Source: an uncultured Chitinophagaceae bacterium (GTDB lineage Bacteria; Bacteroidota; Bacteroidia; Chitinophagales; Chitinophagaceae). Taken from it: a DNA stretch of 64,000 nucleotides. The stretch covers positions 1 to 64,000 of the forward strand of contig CAKSVK010000003.1 of assembly GCA_934502905.1 (NCBI GenBank), in the 5' to 3' direction. Positions 1-8,727 of this stretch are shown piece by piece. The position numbers and the translations under genes were made by a program. Numbering within the stretch: the stretch's first letter is position 1; the number at the start of each line of letters is the position of its first letter. Below the pieces are notes generated by a model that had not been told where the DNA came from, did no database searches, and was given only the letters and a program-made list of their open reading frames with translations.

Positions 1-855
1 GTCCTTCATGTAAGCAGCGCCGGCCTGTGCACTTTTCAACGGCGTACTGCCTGTGTACTTTTCCTGCTCCACTACAAAATAGTACGTACCTTTTTTCTTG
101 GCAAGCGGTAATATCTTTCTGTAGTCTATGCTTCCCTTACCAAGGTCGCAGGAGGCATCGCCATCACCTGCAGGTGCATTTTTCTCACGATCTTTTACAT
201 GGCAAAGCGTAAAACGGTTCGGGTATTTCTCCAGCCATTTTACAGGATCTTCACCGGCTGTTACCACCCAATACATATCCATTTCAAACTGTACCAGTTC
301 GGGATCCGTGTTTTCCATCAATATATCCTGTGGCATTACACCGTTCAGCGGCTCGAACGTGTACCCGTGATTGTGATATGCAAACTTCAGCCCGTTCTTT
401 TTGCATATATCACCACACTGGTTAAATTTGTCTGCCGCTTTTTTGTATTCGTCTGCCGTTTTCTGCGCTCCCAGATAGGGACAGATCAGGTACTTCATCC
501 CGATAGCGCCCGCTTCTGCGGCTTTTTGCTCAAAGTTCTTATTGATATCACAGTGGCTGGATATAAATGTCATACCCAGGTCTTCCACATATTTCTTGAA
601 GTCTGTATTTGTCATACCCCAGAACAAGCCCTGCGCACCTTCGTAGCCTTCTATCTGGTTATAGCCAAAACCAGCCACCTGCTTTATGATCCCCTTGGGA
701 TCTTTGGGCAAATCGGCACGCAGTGTATATAGCTGCAGCCCAAAGTTTTTAGTGATAATATCTCCCGAAAAAGCCTGGATGGTTTTTGAAGACAAAACAA
801 CGCCGGAAGCCAGCAATCCACCGGTTTTAAGGAAGTTTCTTCTGTTTATTGACAT
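1..855 (-). CDS. Tat-exported sugar phosphate isomerase/epimerase-type TIM barrel (C-terminus cut by window edge)
   Basis: The reading frame is open from an ATG at 855 to the window edge: 285 codons without a stop, so the C-terminus is missing. The N-terminus has a twin-arginine motif (NRRNFLK) followed by a hydrophobic stretch ending near QAFSG, which predicts Tat export. The body has AP-endonuclease-2/xylose-isomerase-like TIM-barrel features: a GLQLYTLR opening strand, YNQIEGYEG, metal-binding-type HNHGYTFEP and a CHVKDRE segment. Such proteins isomerise sugars or, in 3-keto-glycoside pathways, act as C-O or C-C lyases. It is the last gene of a leftward set with the small subunit (86 bp upstream) and the GMC flavoprotein, suggesting it acts on the oxidised sugar in the periplasm. 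Family assignment is firm; substrate is unknown. Confidence 0.85.
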   Translation of the reverse strand, partial: MSINRRNFLKTGGLLASGVVLSSKTIQAFSGDIITKNFGLQLYTLRADLPKDPKGIIKQVAGFGYNQIEGYEGAQGLFWGMTNTDFKKYVEDLGMTFISSHCDINKNFEQKAAEAGAIGMKYLICPYLGAQKTADEYKKAADKFNQCGDICKKNGLKFAYHNHGYTFEPLNGVMPQDILMENTDPELVQFEMDMYWVVTAGEDPVKWLEKYPNRFTLCHVKDREKNAPAGDGDASCDLGKGSIDYRKILPLAKKKGTYYFVVEQEKYTGSTPLKSAQAGAAYMKD

Positions 856-940
856 ATAAGCTGTTTTAATGAATGAATAGGTAACGCTTTGTGCTTGCAA
901 ATCTTATGAAATAACCTGATTTGCAGTGTATTTTAACAAA

Positions 941-1510
941 TTACAAGGCCCAGGCGCGGTCACCTTTATTGTAAGAAATGCAGCCTTCATATTTCCCGGG
1001 CACCAGCACATAGTTCAATGCCTTGGTAGCACCCGGCTCGGATGTAAAATAACCCAGTAATGTCAGCTCTTTCATCATCCTGAAATAGTGTGCGGGATCT
1101 TCTTCTTTTTTATTTGCCATATAATCTTTTGCCTCTTTATCTATTTCATTAAGCAATTCTGTTTTTTGCTCCGCACTTATATCCATAAAAGATTTGCTGA
1201 ACTTTTTATCGGAGGCTTCCTTCAGCAGGTTCATGCCCTGCTTAAATGTTTGCTGATCTGCCGGTGTATAGCAGTCGTTTACCATTACCGTCATAAAGCT
1301 GCCCACGGCAGCTGCTTTTGCGCCCGGGGTATCCGTTTCGGGAATGATGGTTTCCGCCACTTCGTCCAGGAAGGTTATATCATCAGCAGTAAACGCTGCA
1401 TCTGTGGCCTTTTTATCGGCAGGCTTACAGCCATCCAGGAATACATTTGCGCCTATTACGGTTCCGCCCAGTATCAATGCAACCCTTGATAAAGCATCAC
1501 GTCTGTTCAT
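941..1510 (-). CDS. Gluconate 2-dehydrogenase subunit 3-type small subunit (Tat hitch-hiker carrier)
   Basis: This 189-residue protein begins MNRRDALSRV with a hydrophobic segment to about residue 25, a Tat-like signal, followed by a helical domain typical of the Gluconate_2-dh3 family (FTADDITFLDEVAETIIPETDTPGA near residues 40-65). These small subunits carry the cofactor-loaded GMC flavoprotein across the inner membrane and help it dock with a cytochrome. The gene lies 37 bp downstream of the GMC gene, as in glucoside 3-dehydrogenase and FAD-glucose-dehydrogenase operons. The Cys in LDGC could make it a lipoprotein, but the lipobox is poor. Family call is strong; the partner is inferred from adjacency. 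Confidence 0.88.
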   Translation of the reverse strand: MNRRDALSRVALILGGTVIGANVFLDGCKPADKKATDAAFTADDITFLDEVAETIIPETDTPGAKAAAVGSFMTVMVNDCYTPADQQTFKQGMNLLKEASDKKFSKSFMDISAEQKTELLNEIDKEAKDYMANKKEEDPAHYFRMMKELTLLGYFTSEPGATKALNYVLVPGKYEGCISYNKGDRAWAL

Positions 1511-1547
1511 AATATCTGTTTAAATAAGTTGTATAAAGATAATGTGT

Positions 1548-3359
1548 TTAGAGGTTACCCTTTTTCAATTCGCTCACCGCATGATCCGCAGCCCGGGCAG
1601 TCAATGCCATATAGGTAAGTGAAGGATTCACGCAGGCACCCGATGTCATGCAAGCGCCGTCTGTAATAAATACATTCTGGGCATCCCATACCTGGTTCCA
1701 TTTGTTCAGCACCGAAGTTTTAGGATCCTTACCCATACGGGCTGTACCCATTTCATGGATACCCCTGCCCATAGTACCATCACCATCACGGCTGGAAATA
1801 TTTTTCACGCCTGCAGTCTCCAGCATTTCCACCGCATCATTGAGCATATCCTTGCGCATTTTTCGCTCATTTTCCTTCCATTCCACATCGAATGCCAATA
1901 CCGGCAACCCCCATTTATCAACACGTTGCTTACCGTTTTTATCAGGAACCGGACGCATACCCAGGTCTTTGCCGGTAACGGGATCATTAAATTGCTCCAG
2001 CTTGTCTGAATAAGTACTCTTATCGAGGAATATCCTGTTCTCATGATAAGGCAGTACTTCTCCGAACCCTCCGATATTCATTGTCCAGGAGCCCGGCTGG
2101 GATAATGTTTCCTTTAACGCTACGCCAAGAGCAACCTCTTCCGCCGAGCGGCTGTAGCCCTGGCGGCTGCCACCACCCTGGTAACCGAAACCACGCAGGT
2201 AATCCCGTTTATCGCTGCCGATGTTCTGGTACCGGGGTATATAGATGCCGTTTGCTCTTCTGCCGAAATAGTATTTGTCCTCGTATCCTTCCACCAGGCC
2301 CGCAGCGCCCACGCCCAGGTGATGGTCCATTACATTGTGCCCCAGCTCGCCGCTGCTGGAGCCCAGCCCTTCCGGCCAGATGTCTGTAGCGGAGTTGAAC
2401 AATACCCAGGTGCTGTTCAGTGCAGAAGCATTCAGGAATACGATTTTTGCTTTGTACTCATATGTCTTCATAGTCTCTGCATCCAGTACTTCCACACCGG
2501 TCGCTTTTTTGGTGTCTTTATCATACAGCACCCTGGTGACGATCGACCAGGGGCGCAGTGTAAGATTTCCCGTTTTGGTAGCAGCCGGCAATGTACAGGA
2601 CTGCGTACTGAAGTAACCTCCGTAGGGGCATCCCAGCCAGCATTTATTCCGGAACTGGCAGGACCGCCCATGCTGATCGAATGGTACTGTGAGGTTAGCC
2701 GTACGTCCTATGATCATCGTCCGGGCTCCTTTATATTTTTCTTTTATACGCGCTGCAACATCTTTTTCCACGCAGGTCATATCCATCGGGGGTAAAAACT
2801 GTCCGTCCGGCAATTGCGATAATCCTTCCTTGGAGCCGCTGATGCCTGCATAACGCTCCACGTAATCATACCAGGGGGCAATATCCTTATAACGGATGGG
2901 CCAATCCACGCCAAATCCGTCTTTCGCATTGGCTTCAAAATCAAGATCGCTCCAGCGGTAACTCTGGCGCCCCCAGGTGAGGGAACGACCGCCTACATGG
3001 TATCCGCGAAACCAGTCGAACCTTTTGATCTCCGTATAGGGAGACTCGGAATCTTTCACCCAATAATCAAGATTGGTTTCATTAAGGGGATAATCTCTTT
3101 TTAACACAGGATATTCTTTGATCATCTCCTGTGTTCTTCCTCCGCGGTGAGGAAACTCCCATGGACCTTTATTGGCATTTACGTAACCTTCGATGTGTTT
3201 TATGTCCCTCCCTCTCTCGAGCATCAACACTTTCAATCCTTTTTCTGACAACTCTTTGGCGGCCCATCCGCCGCTGACGCCGGATCCTACAACTATCGCA
3301 TCGTAAGTATTGGCATCACTGGTCCCGTTTATATTTACTGTCGAACTATCCTGTGGCAT
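1548..3359 (-). CDS. GMC-family FAD oxidoreductase, probable sugar/glycoside dehydrogenase catalytic subunit
   Basis: This 603-residue flavoprotein has the dinucleotide-binding motif GSGVSG at residues 25-30, the acidic FAD-ribose segment MLERG near 47-50, a GRSLTWG segment near 124-130, and the GMC C-terminal catalytic block HEMGTARMG (His about 534) with VNPSLT (Asn about 577). Cysteines 234, 240 and 244 give C-x5-C-x3-C, the spacing of the 3Fe-4S ligands in bacterial FAD-glucose dehydrogenase. It has no signal peptide; export with the Tat-targeted small subunit just downstream is expected. It probably oxidises a sugar or glycoside hydroxyl and passes electrons through its Fe-S cluster to a cytochrome c, perhaps the 5795-8662 product. 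Substrate cannot be read from sequence. Confidence 0.93.
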   Translation of the reverse strand: MPQDSSTVNINGTSDANTYDAIVVGSGVSGGWAAKELSEKGLKVLMLERGRDIKHIEGYVNANKGPWEFPHRGGRTQEMIKEYPVLKRDYPLNETNLDYWVKDSESPYTEIKRFDWFRGYHVGGRSLTWGRQSYRWSDLDFEANAKDGFGVDWPIRYKDIAPWYDYVERYAGISGSKEGLSQLPDGQFLPPMDMTCVEKDVAARIKEKYKGARTMIIGRTANLTVPFDQHGRSCQFRNKCWLGCPYGGYFSTQSCTLPAATKTGNLTLRPWSIVTRVLYDKDTKKATGVEVLDAETMKTYEYKAKIVFLNASALNSTWVLFNSATDIWPEGLGSSSGELGHNVMDHHLGVGAAGLVEGYEDKYYFGRRANGIYIPRYQNIGSDKRDYLRGFGYQGGGSRQGYSRSAEEVALGVALKETLSQPGSWTMNIGGFGEVLPYHENRIFLDKSTYSDKLEQFNDPVTGKDLGMRPVPDKNGKQRVDKWGLPVLAFDVEWKENERKMRKDMLNDAVEMLETAGVKNISSRDGDGTMGRGIHEMGTARMGKDPKTSVLNKWNQVWDAQNVFITDGACMTSGACVNPSLTYMALTARAADHAVSELKKGNL

Positions 3360-3545
3360 AGCTTATTTTTAATTTTGAGTGTTTATGATATAGTATCGTT
3401 TGCATGGCAGAAAACTTATCCGGAGAGGATACGGGGGCGGGCCGCGGGCGCACATCGTCGCATATGATGCAACCCGTAACTGGCAGCAACGGCGTTACTG
3501 TGAAGTTTATAAGGCATAGCATTCATTCGTTTCTCTTTGTATTGA

Positions 3546-4451
3546 TCAGACATCACAAATTCTTACCGCTTTCTCCAGGGAGGCTAACTGCCCTGCAGCA
3601 TCTTTTGGGGTTGGAACAAATTCCTGGGCAACAAAGCCCTTGAAGCCGGTATCAATAATGGCTTTCATAATGGCGGGATAATACAACTCCTGGGACTCGT
3701 CTATCTCTCTTCTGCCGGGCACACCGCCCGTATGATAATGTGAAAAATAAGGATGATACTCCCGGATGGTCCGTATCACATCTCCCTCGTCAATCTGCAT
3801 ATGGTAAATATCGTACAGCAGCTTGAAGTTTTCAGATCCTACCCTTTTTGCCAACGCTACTCCCCATGCTGTTTTATCGCAGTGGTAATCTTTGTGGTCT
3901 ATCTTGCTGTTGAGCAACTCCATTACAATGGTCACTTTATGCTTTTCGGCTGTGCTCATGATCTTCTTGAGTCCTTCCGTACAGTTTTCCCACGCCGTTT
4001 CATCATCAAAGTTTCCTTTATTACCGCTAAAACAAATCAGTTGCGTATATCCTGCCTGGGCCACAAGGGGGATCATTTCCAGGTAATTTTTTACCAGTGT
4101 GGAGTGATACTGCCTGTCGTTGAATCCTTTTTCAATGCTGATCTCCGCACCATTGCACATAGAAGAGTAAAGTCCGTGCTTTTTCAGCGTGGACCAATCT
4201 TTGGGACCTATCAGGTCTACAGCGGATATACCCATTTTTTTAGCCGCCACACAAAACTCCTCCAGTGGTATGCTACCATAACACCACTTACATACGGAAT
4301 GATTAATATTCCCTTTCATATGATAATTTGTATCCTGACGCTTAGCAGAAGAAATGCCCGAAAAAGCCTGTGCAGCGGTTCCAACAGACAGAGAACCTAC
4401 GATGATTTTTTTTATGGCTGACCTGCGCCTTTGAAATTCAGAAGTGGACAT
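3546..4451 (-). CDS. Tat-exported hydroxypyruvate-isomerase-like TIM barrel
   Basis: This 301-residue protein starts with a twin-arginine signal (QRRRSAIKK, hydrophobic core to about residue 30). It then shows the hydroxypyruvate isomerase/sugar isomerase TIM-barrel pattern: ICFSGNKG, a VTIVMELLNSK strand with a metal-binding-type Glu, KLLYDIYHMQIDEGDVIRTI, HYHTGGVPGRREID and FVAQEFVPT near the C-terminus. DIYHMQ and HTGGVPGR are hallmarks of the Hyi group. Cytoplasmic Hyi acts on hydroxypyruvate; this exported version next to a GMC dehydrogenase more likely works on an oxidised sugar. It is the first gene of the leftward set, 186 bp before the GMC gene. Family good, reaction unknown. Confidence 0.87.
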   Translation of the reverse strand: MSTSEFQRRRSAIKKIIVGSLSVGTAAQAFSGISSAKRQDTNYHMKGNINHSVCKWCYGSIPLEEFCVAAKKMGISAVDLIGPKDWSTLKKHGLYSSMCNGAEISIEKGFNDRQYHSTLVKNYLEMIPLVAQAGYTQLICFSGNKGNFDDETAWENCTEGLKKIMSTAEKHKVTIVMELLNSKIDHKDYHCDKTAWGVALAKRVGSENFKLLYDIYHMQIDEGDVIRTIREYHPYFSHYHTGGVPGRREIDESQELYYPAIMKAIIDTGFKGFVAQEFVPTPKDAAGQLASLEKAVRICDV

Positions 4452-4893
4452 GCTCTTTAATTTCTGCGGTTAAGTTAGGAAATGTTTTTGAAACAAACTT
4501 TTTTTATACGTTGCCTGGTTCCGAAAGGCCCACAGAGGAAGTGGGACGAGCCCGCTGACGCTGCGCGCAGCCGGGAAGCTTTCCCGCAGGTGAGCGCAGA
4601 TCCTGTACGCAGGTTTCGCAGAGAGGATCGCTGCCCCTTTCGATATTACTTCAAAATCAGCGTCATCAGCGAAAATAATCCCCGGAGATCTGCGGGGTAA
4701 CCCTGGTGCAGGTCCTTGGGTCCGGTACTGCAGGCTGAACACATGGCACCAGGTTCAGGTATTTTATTGCTTATGTTTACTAATTTACTAAGTTGATGCT
4801 GTGGTGTGGACACCTCACGGAAAATCAAACCCTGCAATACGCAGGTCAGTCTTGCAAATTATCTATATATTTAAGCCCTATAAAATTACCCTT
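4452..4893. other. Divergent intergenic region with a dispersed repeat copy
   Basis: This 442-bp gap separates the two divergent arms of the sugar island and must hold both promoters. I see no convincing coding sequence. About 4579-4703 carries a GC-rich sequence related to 63522-63648 (see the repeat entries). The stretch 4740-4890 is AT-rich and is the likely promoter region for the rightward arm. Confidence 0.55.
4579..4703. repeat. Dispersed intergenic repeat, copy A (partner at 63522-63648)
   Basis: Blocks shared in the same order with 63522-63648 are CTTTCCCGCAG, AGATCCTGTACGCAG, GGATCG, AAAATCAGCG followed by CATCAGCG, AATCC and ATCTGCG with AACCC. The copies differ by small indels and substitutions. 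The sequence is non-coding and has no transposase nearby. Confidence 0.7.
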
Positions 4894-5763
4894 ATGTTAT
4901 CCAGACGATCGTTGCTGAAGAAAACCCTGATGCTTTCCCCTTTTATGCACACACCGCTATGGAAAGACCTGATGGCAAAGAATAGCCGGACCCGTTTCAG
5001 GATCGGCGCCTGTGACTGGTCCATCGGGAAGGGCAGTAACATAGAAGCATTTGATGTAGCCCGGGAAATAGGATTGGAGGGCATTATGGTAGACATGGGT
5101 TCGCCGGAAAATAACCTGCACATCCGGAATAAGGAAACGCAGGAAGCATACCTGAAAGCTTCAGGTGCTTCAGGCATAGCCATTACCAGCCTGGCAATGG
5201 GCGTATACAACAGGATACCTTTTCATTCCGACAACCGGACCGAAGAGTGGGTATCGGGCTCTATTGATGCAACCAAAAACCTGGGGGTAAATGTGCTGCT
5301 GCTGGCGTTCTTCAATGCCAGCGATCTGCGTAATGATAATGGCAGAAAACAGGCTGCGGTAAGCATCCTGAAAAACCTTGTGGCCCGGGCAGAGAAACAG
5401 GGTGTAATACTGGGTATAGAATCATACCTGGACGCAGGGGAGCATATGGAAATAATCAATAAAGTAGGGTCCGGCAACCTGAAAGTATATTACGACTTCA
5501 GGAATACACAGGATGCAGGGCATGATGCCATAGCGGAATTCAAAAAGCTGAAGAAGGAAATGATCTGCGAACTGCATATGAAAGAAAACGGTTCCTTATT
5601 GCAGGATGGCACACTCAACTGGAAAGATATCAGCAATGTTATATATGCTACCGGCTACACCGGTAACCAATGGATGCAGATTGAAGGCGCTATCCCAAAG
5701 GGTGCGGATATCATAACAAGTTACCGGAAGAACCTGGCTTACCTTCGCAGTCTTTTTTCCTGA
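4894..5763 (+). CDS. Tat-exported sugar phosphate isomerase/epimerase-type TIM barrel
   Basis: The frame can be extended upstream to 4801, but the ATG at 4894 directly precedes a twin-arginine signal (MLSRRSLLKKTLMLSPF) and is preferred; the product is 289 residues. The TIM-barrel core has RFRIGACDWSIGKG, LEGIMVDMGSP, a VILGIESYLDAGEHMEII metal-site strand, KVYYDFRNTQDAGHD and ICELHMKENG, matching the AP-endonuclease-2 superfamily. It is the first gene of the rightward arm, 31 bp before the cytochrome gene. It is a diverged relative of the TIM barrels at 1-855 and 3546-4451, giving three exported sugar isomerase/lyase-type proteins around one dehydrogenase. Confidence 0.87.
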   Translation: MLSRRSLLKKTLMLSPFMHTPLWKDLMAKNSRTRFRIGACDWSIGKGSNIEAFDVAREIGLEGIMVDMGSPENNLHIRNKETQEAYLKASGASGIAITSLAMGVYNRIPFHSDNRTEEWVSGSIDATKNLGVNVLLLAFFNASDLRNDNGRKQAAVSILKNLVARAEKQGVILGIESYLDAGEHMEIINKVGSGNLKVYYDFRNTQDAGHDAIAEFKKLKKEMICELHMKENGSLLQDGTLNWKDISNVIYATGYTGNQWMQIEGAIPKGADIITSYRKNLAYLRSLFS

Positions 5764-5794
5764 TCTGAATAATACTAATACAATAGAACCCCGT

Positions 5795-8662
5795 ATGCGA
5801 TCCATTTTTATTGTCAGCACCATATGCATTTTCAGTCTTTTTTCCTGTAAGGAGCCTGCCCCCACGGGCATTGCAGCAGACCTTTACCTTCCTGATGACC
5901 TGGAAGTTTCCCTGTGGGCTACCACCCCTATGTTATACAACCCTACCAATATGGATATTGATGCCAAAGGACGGGTATGGATAACCGAAGCTGTGAACTA
6001 CAGGAAATTTGCCAATAAAAACCCTAATTATAAAACCAATGCAGGCGGCGACCGCGTAGTGATACTGGAGGATACGGATAATGACGGGAAAGCGGACTCT
6101 GTCAAGGTATTTGTGCAGGATACCATGCTGGTTTCGCCAATGGGTATCGCTGTCATTGGAAATAAAACAGTTGTTTCCTGCACCCCGAACCTTATAGTAT
6201 ATACCGATGAAGACGGGGATGATAAACCCGATAAAACAGAAGTGCTTTTAACCGGTTTCGGCGGCAGGGACCACGATCATTCGCTGCACTCATTGCTGGC
6301 CGGGCCGGATGGCAAATGGCATTTCAATGCCGGGAATGCGGGCCCTCATATGGTAACGGATAAGACTGGCTGGACCTTGCGGTCGGGCAGCATATATGTC
6401 GGCGGCACGCCCTACAACAATTATAATGAAGGCAACCTGAAAAGTGATGACGGTAAAGTATGGGTGGGGGGCCTGGCGCTGCGCATCAACCCGGATGGTA
6501 CGGGCTTGAAGGTGCAGGGACATAATTTCAGGAACGCCTACGAGCTGACCATGGATTCGTGGGGAAATTACTGGCAGAATGACAACGACGATGAAGTGGC
6601 AGCATGCCGCGTGTCCTGGCTGATGGAAGGCGGCAATGTCGGATTTTTCAGTAAGGACGGTACCCGCTCCTGGCAGGCAGATCAGCGGCCGGACCAGGAT
6701 ATTTTTGCCGCGCACTGGCACCAGGAAGATCCCGGTGTGATGCCGGTGGGAGATCGTACAGGAGCCGGGTCTCCAACAGGAATTGTACGTAACGAAGGAG
6801 GCGCGCTGGGTGAAAAATACAGGGGGATGCTGCTGAGCGCAGATGCCGGCAGGAACGTCATATTCGGTTATATGCCTAAAAAAGAAAAATCGGCATGGAT
6901 TCCCGGGGAGAGGAGCAACTTTATCAGCTCGCTGAGCGCCGACAATGCCCTGTATGTGTGGAACGATACAGCAGTGAACAAACGCACGGAAAACTGGTTC
7001 CGCCCCAGCGATGTAGCCATTGGTCCGGACGGTGCTATATACATTGCAGACTGGTACGATCCGGTGGTGGGCGGCCACCAGACCCATGATTCCCTGGCCT
7101 ATGGCCGGATATACCGCATTGCCCCCAAAGGCAAAAAGCTGAAAACGCCCGTTCTCGATCTTGAAACCACGGCAGGACAAATAAATGCGCTCCGCAGTCC
7201 TGCCATCAACGTAAGGTATCTGGGCTTCTCTGCTCTCCAAAAGCAGGGGGATGCCGTGGCTGAAGAGGTGAGTGAGCTGCTGAAAGACAACAACCCGTTT
7301 GTAAGGGCGAGAGCCATATGGCTGCTGGCCGCATTGGGTGGGCAGGGAAGGCAAAAAACAGCATCACTTCTGAAAGATACAGATGAAAACATAAGGGCAA
7401 CCGCTTTCCGGGCCCTACGGTTATACGCAGATGATATATTGCCGTTTGCGGAGCAACTCAAAGCAGATCCTTCTCCTTATGTAAGAAGGGAAGTAGCCCT
7501 GGCTTTACGGGACCTGCCTTTTGAAAAAACAAAAACGATATACCTGGATCTCATCCGGCAATATGACGGAGACGACCGCTGGTACCTGAATGCCATAAGC
7601 ATGGGCTTACAGGGGCATGAAGATGAAATATATCCCGCCATCAGGCAGTTGCTGGCGCCTGGTAAGTCGCCTGCCGGCTGGGACAGCAAAATGACGGACT
7701 GGGCATGGGAACTACATCCGGTAGCTGCTCTGGATGACCTGAAAGCAAGAGCGACTGATCCGGCACTGTCCCCTGCAGAAAGAAAAAAAGCTATTACGGC
7801 CATCGCATTCATGAAGGACAAAAAAGCGGCGGAGGCAATGCTTGCCCTCAACAAGTCCGGTCTGAAGGACGTGACCGAACAGGCAAATTACTGGTTGGTA
7901 TTCCGCCAGGGGAACGATTGGTTTGACCTGCTCAACTGGAAAAATGCCGGGCTGAACACGGCATATGAAAGGCGATCCGCCGGCATGCGGGCAAGGATGC
8001 AGGCCATCTTCGACAAAAACCTGCCCCTGGTTACGCGGGAGGGCCGCCTGAGGCAGATCGCTGCAGATTCTGTGGGAGGGCAGCTGCTGTTGGCCCTGGC
8101 AGCCGAGAAAAAATTCCCGGAAGACCTGGTGCCTGCCATGGAAGAAGCAATATTCAATAATCCCGACGTGGCCGTGCGGGTGCAGGCCGGTAACTACTTT
8201 AAGCAGCCGGGCACTACCCAAACCTTTGCGATAGCAGCGATCGCAGCTTTACAAGGCGATGCAGTAAAAGGAAAAGAAGTGTTTATGCAGTTCTGCAGCT
8301 CCTGTCACAAGGTAGGGGCGACGGGGATGGATATAGGCCCGGAATTGACCAGTATCAGGAAAAAATTTGACAAGACGAGCCTCCTGGACGCTATTATATA
8401 CCCCAGTGCGGCTATATTGCTGGGTTATGAAGCATGGATGATCAATACAAAAGACGGGAACTCCTATTTCGGATTCCTGCTGGGAGAAAACAAGCAAACC
8501 ATTACTATTAAAGATGTGACCGGGCAAAAGCATACCATTGCCGTTGAGAACATTTCCAGCCGGCAGAAGCAACCCAAAAGTCTGATGCCGGAACCGGCTG
8601 TTGCAGGGGTTTCCGAACAACAGCTGGCAGATGTGGTTACTTACCTGTTAACAGTACAGTAG
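5795..8662 (+). CDS. PVC-type heme protein: dehydrogenase-like propeller, HEAT repeats and C-terminal cytochrome c (lipoprotein)
   Basis: The 955-residue product starts with a lipoprotein signal (FSLFSCKEP, Cys18). Residues about 30-440 match the putative membrane-bound dehydrogenase propeller family seen in Planctomycetes and Bacteroidota (MDIDAKGRVWITEAVNYR, EDTDNDGKADS, DHDHSLHSL, ADWYDPVVGGHQ). Residues about 450-650 contain HEAT-type helical repeats (PFVRARAIWLLAALG, SPYVRREVALALRDL). The C-terminus from about 815 is a cytochrome c domain with CSSCH at about 833 and the GMDIGPELT segment. It is probably anchored in the periplasm and takes electrons from the adjacent GMC enzyme, or is itself a sugar dehydrogenase. 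Domain order is clear; the electron donor is inferred. Confidence 0.88.
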   Translation: MRSIFIVSTICIFSLFSCKEPAPTGIAADLYLPDDLEVSLWATTPMLYNPTNMDIDAKGRVWITEAVNYRKFANKNPNYKTNAGGDRVVILEDTDNDGKADSVKVFVQDTMLVSPMGIAVIGNKTVVSCTPNLIVYTDEDGDDKPDKTEVLLTGFGGRDHDHSLHSLLAGPDGKWHFNAGNAGPHMVTDKTGWTLRSGSIYVGGTPYNNYNEGNLKSDDGKVWVGGLALRINPDGTGLKVQGHNFRNAYELTMDSWGNYWQNDNDDEVAACRVSWLMEGGNVGFFSKDGTRSWQADQRPDQDIFAAHWHQEDPGVMPVGDRTGAGSPTGIVRNEGGALGEKYRGMLLSADAGRNVIFGYMPKKEKSAWIPGERSNFISSLSADNALYVWNDTAVNKRTENWFRPSDVAIGPDGAIYIADWYDPVVGGHQTHDSLAYGRIYRIAPKGKKLKTPVLDLETTAGQINALRSPAINVRYLGFSALQKQGDAVAEEVSELLKDNNPFVRARAIWLLAALGGQGRQKTASLLKDTDENIRATAFRALRLYADDILPFAEQLKADPSPYVRREVALALRDLPFEKTKTIYLDLIRQYDGDDRWYLNAISMGLQGHEDEIYPAIRQLLAPGKSPAGWDSKMTDWAWELHPVAALDDLKARATDPALSPAERKKAITAIAFMKDKKAAEAMLALNKSGLKDVTEQANYWLVFRQGNDWFDLLNWKNAGLNTAYERRSAGMRARMQAIFDKNLPLVTREGRLRQIAADSVGGQLLLALAAEKKFPEDLVPAMEEAIFNNPDVAVRVQAGNYFKQPGTTQTFAIAAIAALQGDAVKGKEVFMQFCSSCHKVGATGMDIGPELTSIRKKFDKTSLLDAIIYPSAAILLGYEAWMINTKDGNSYFGFLLGENKQTITIKDVTGQKHTIAVENISSRQKQPKSLMPEPAVAGVSEQQLADVVTYLLTVQ

Positions 8663-8685
8663 TCAGGATACGCAGATCATTGTCT

Positions 8686-8693
8686 TATCTTTG
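8686..8693 (+). promoter_or_regulatory. Candidate Bacteroidota -7 element upstream of the HipA-like gene
   Basis: TATCTTTG fits TAnnTTTG, 35 bp before the GTG start at 8728. No clear TTTG -33 box is visible at the right distance, so this is tentative. Confidence 0.4.
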
Positions 8694-8727
8694 CTATTGT
8701 CTTTTTAACAGATATTAATCAGCGAGC

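Noticed and set aside
6290-7354. 354-residue frame antisense to the cytochrome gene
   Set aside because: Wholly inside a well-supported gene on the other strand; His/Arg/Pro-rich composition typical of a shadow.
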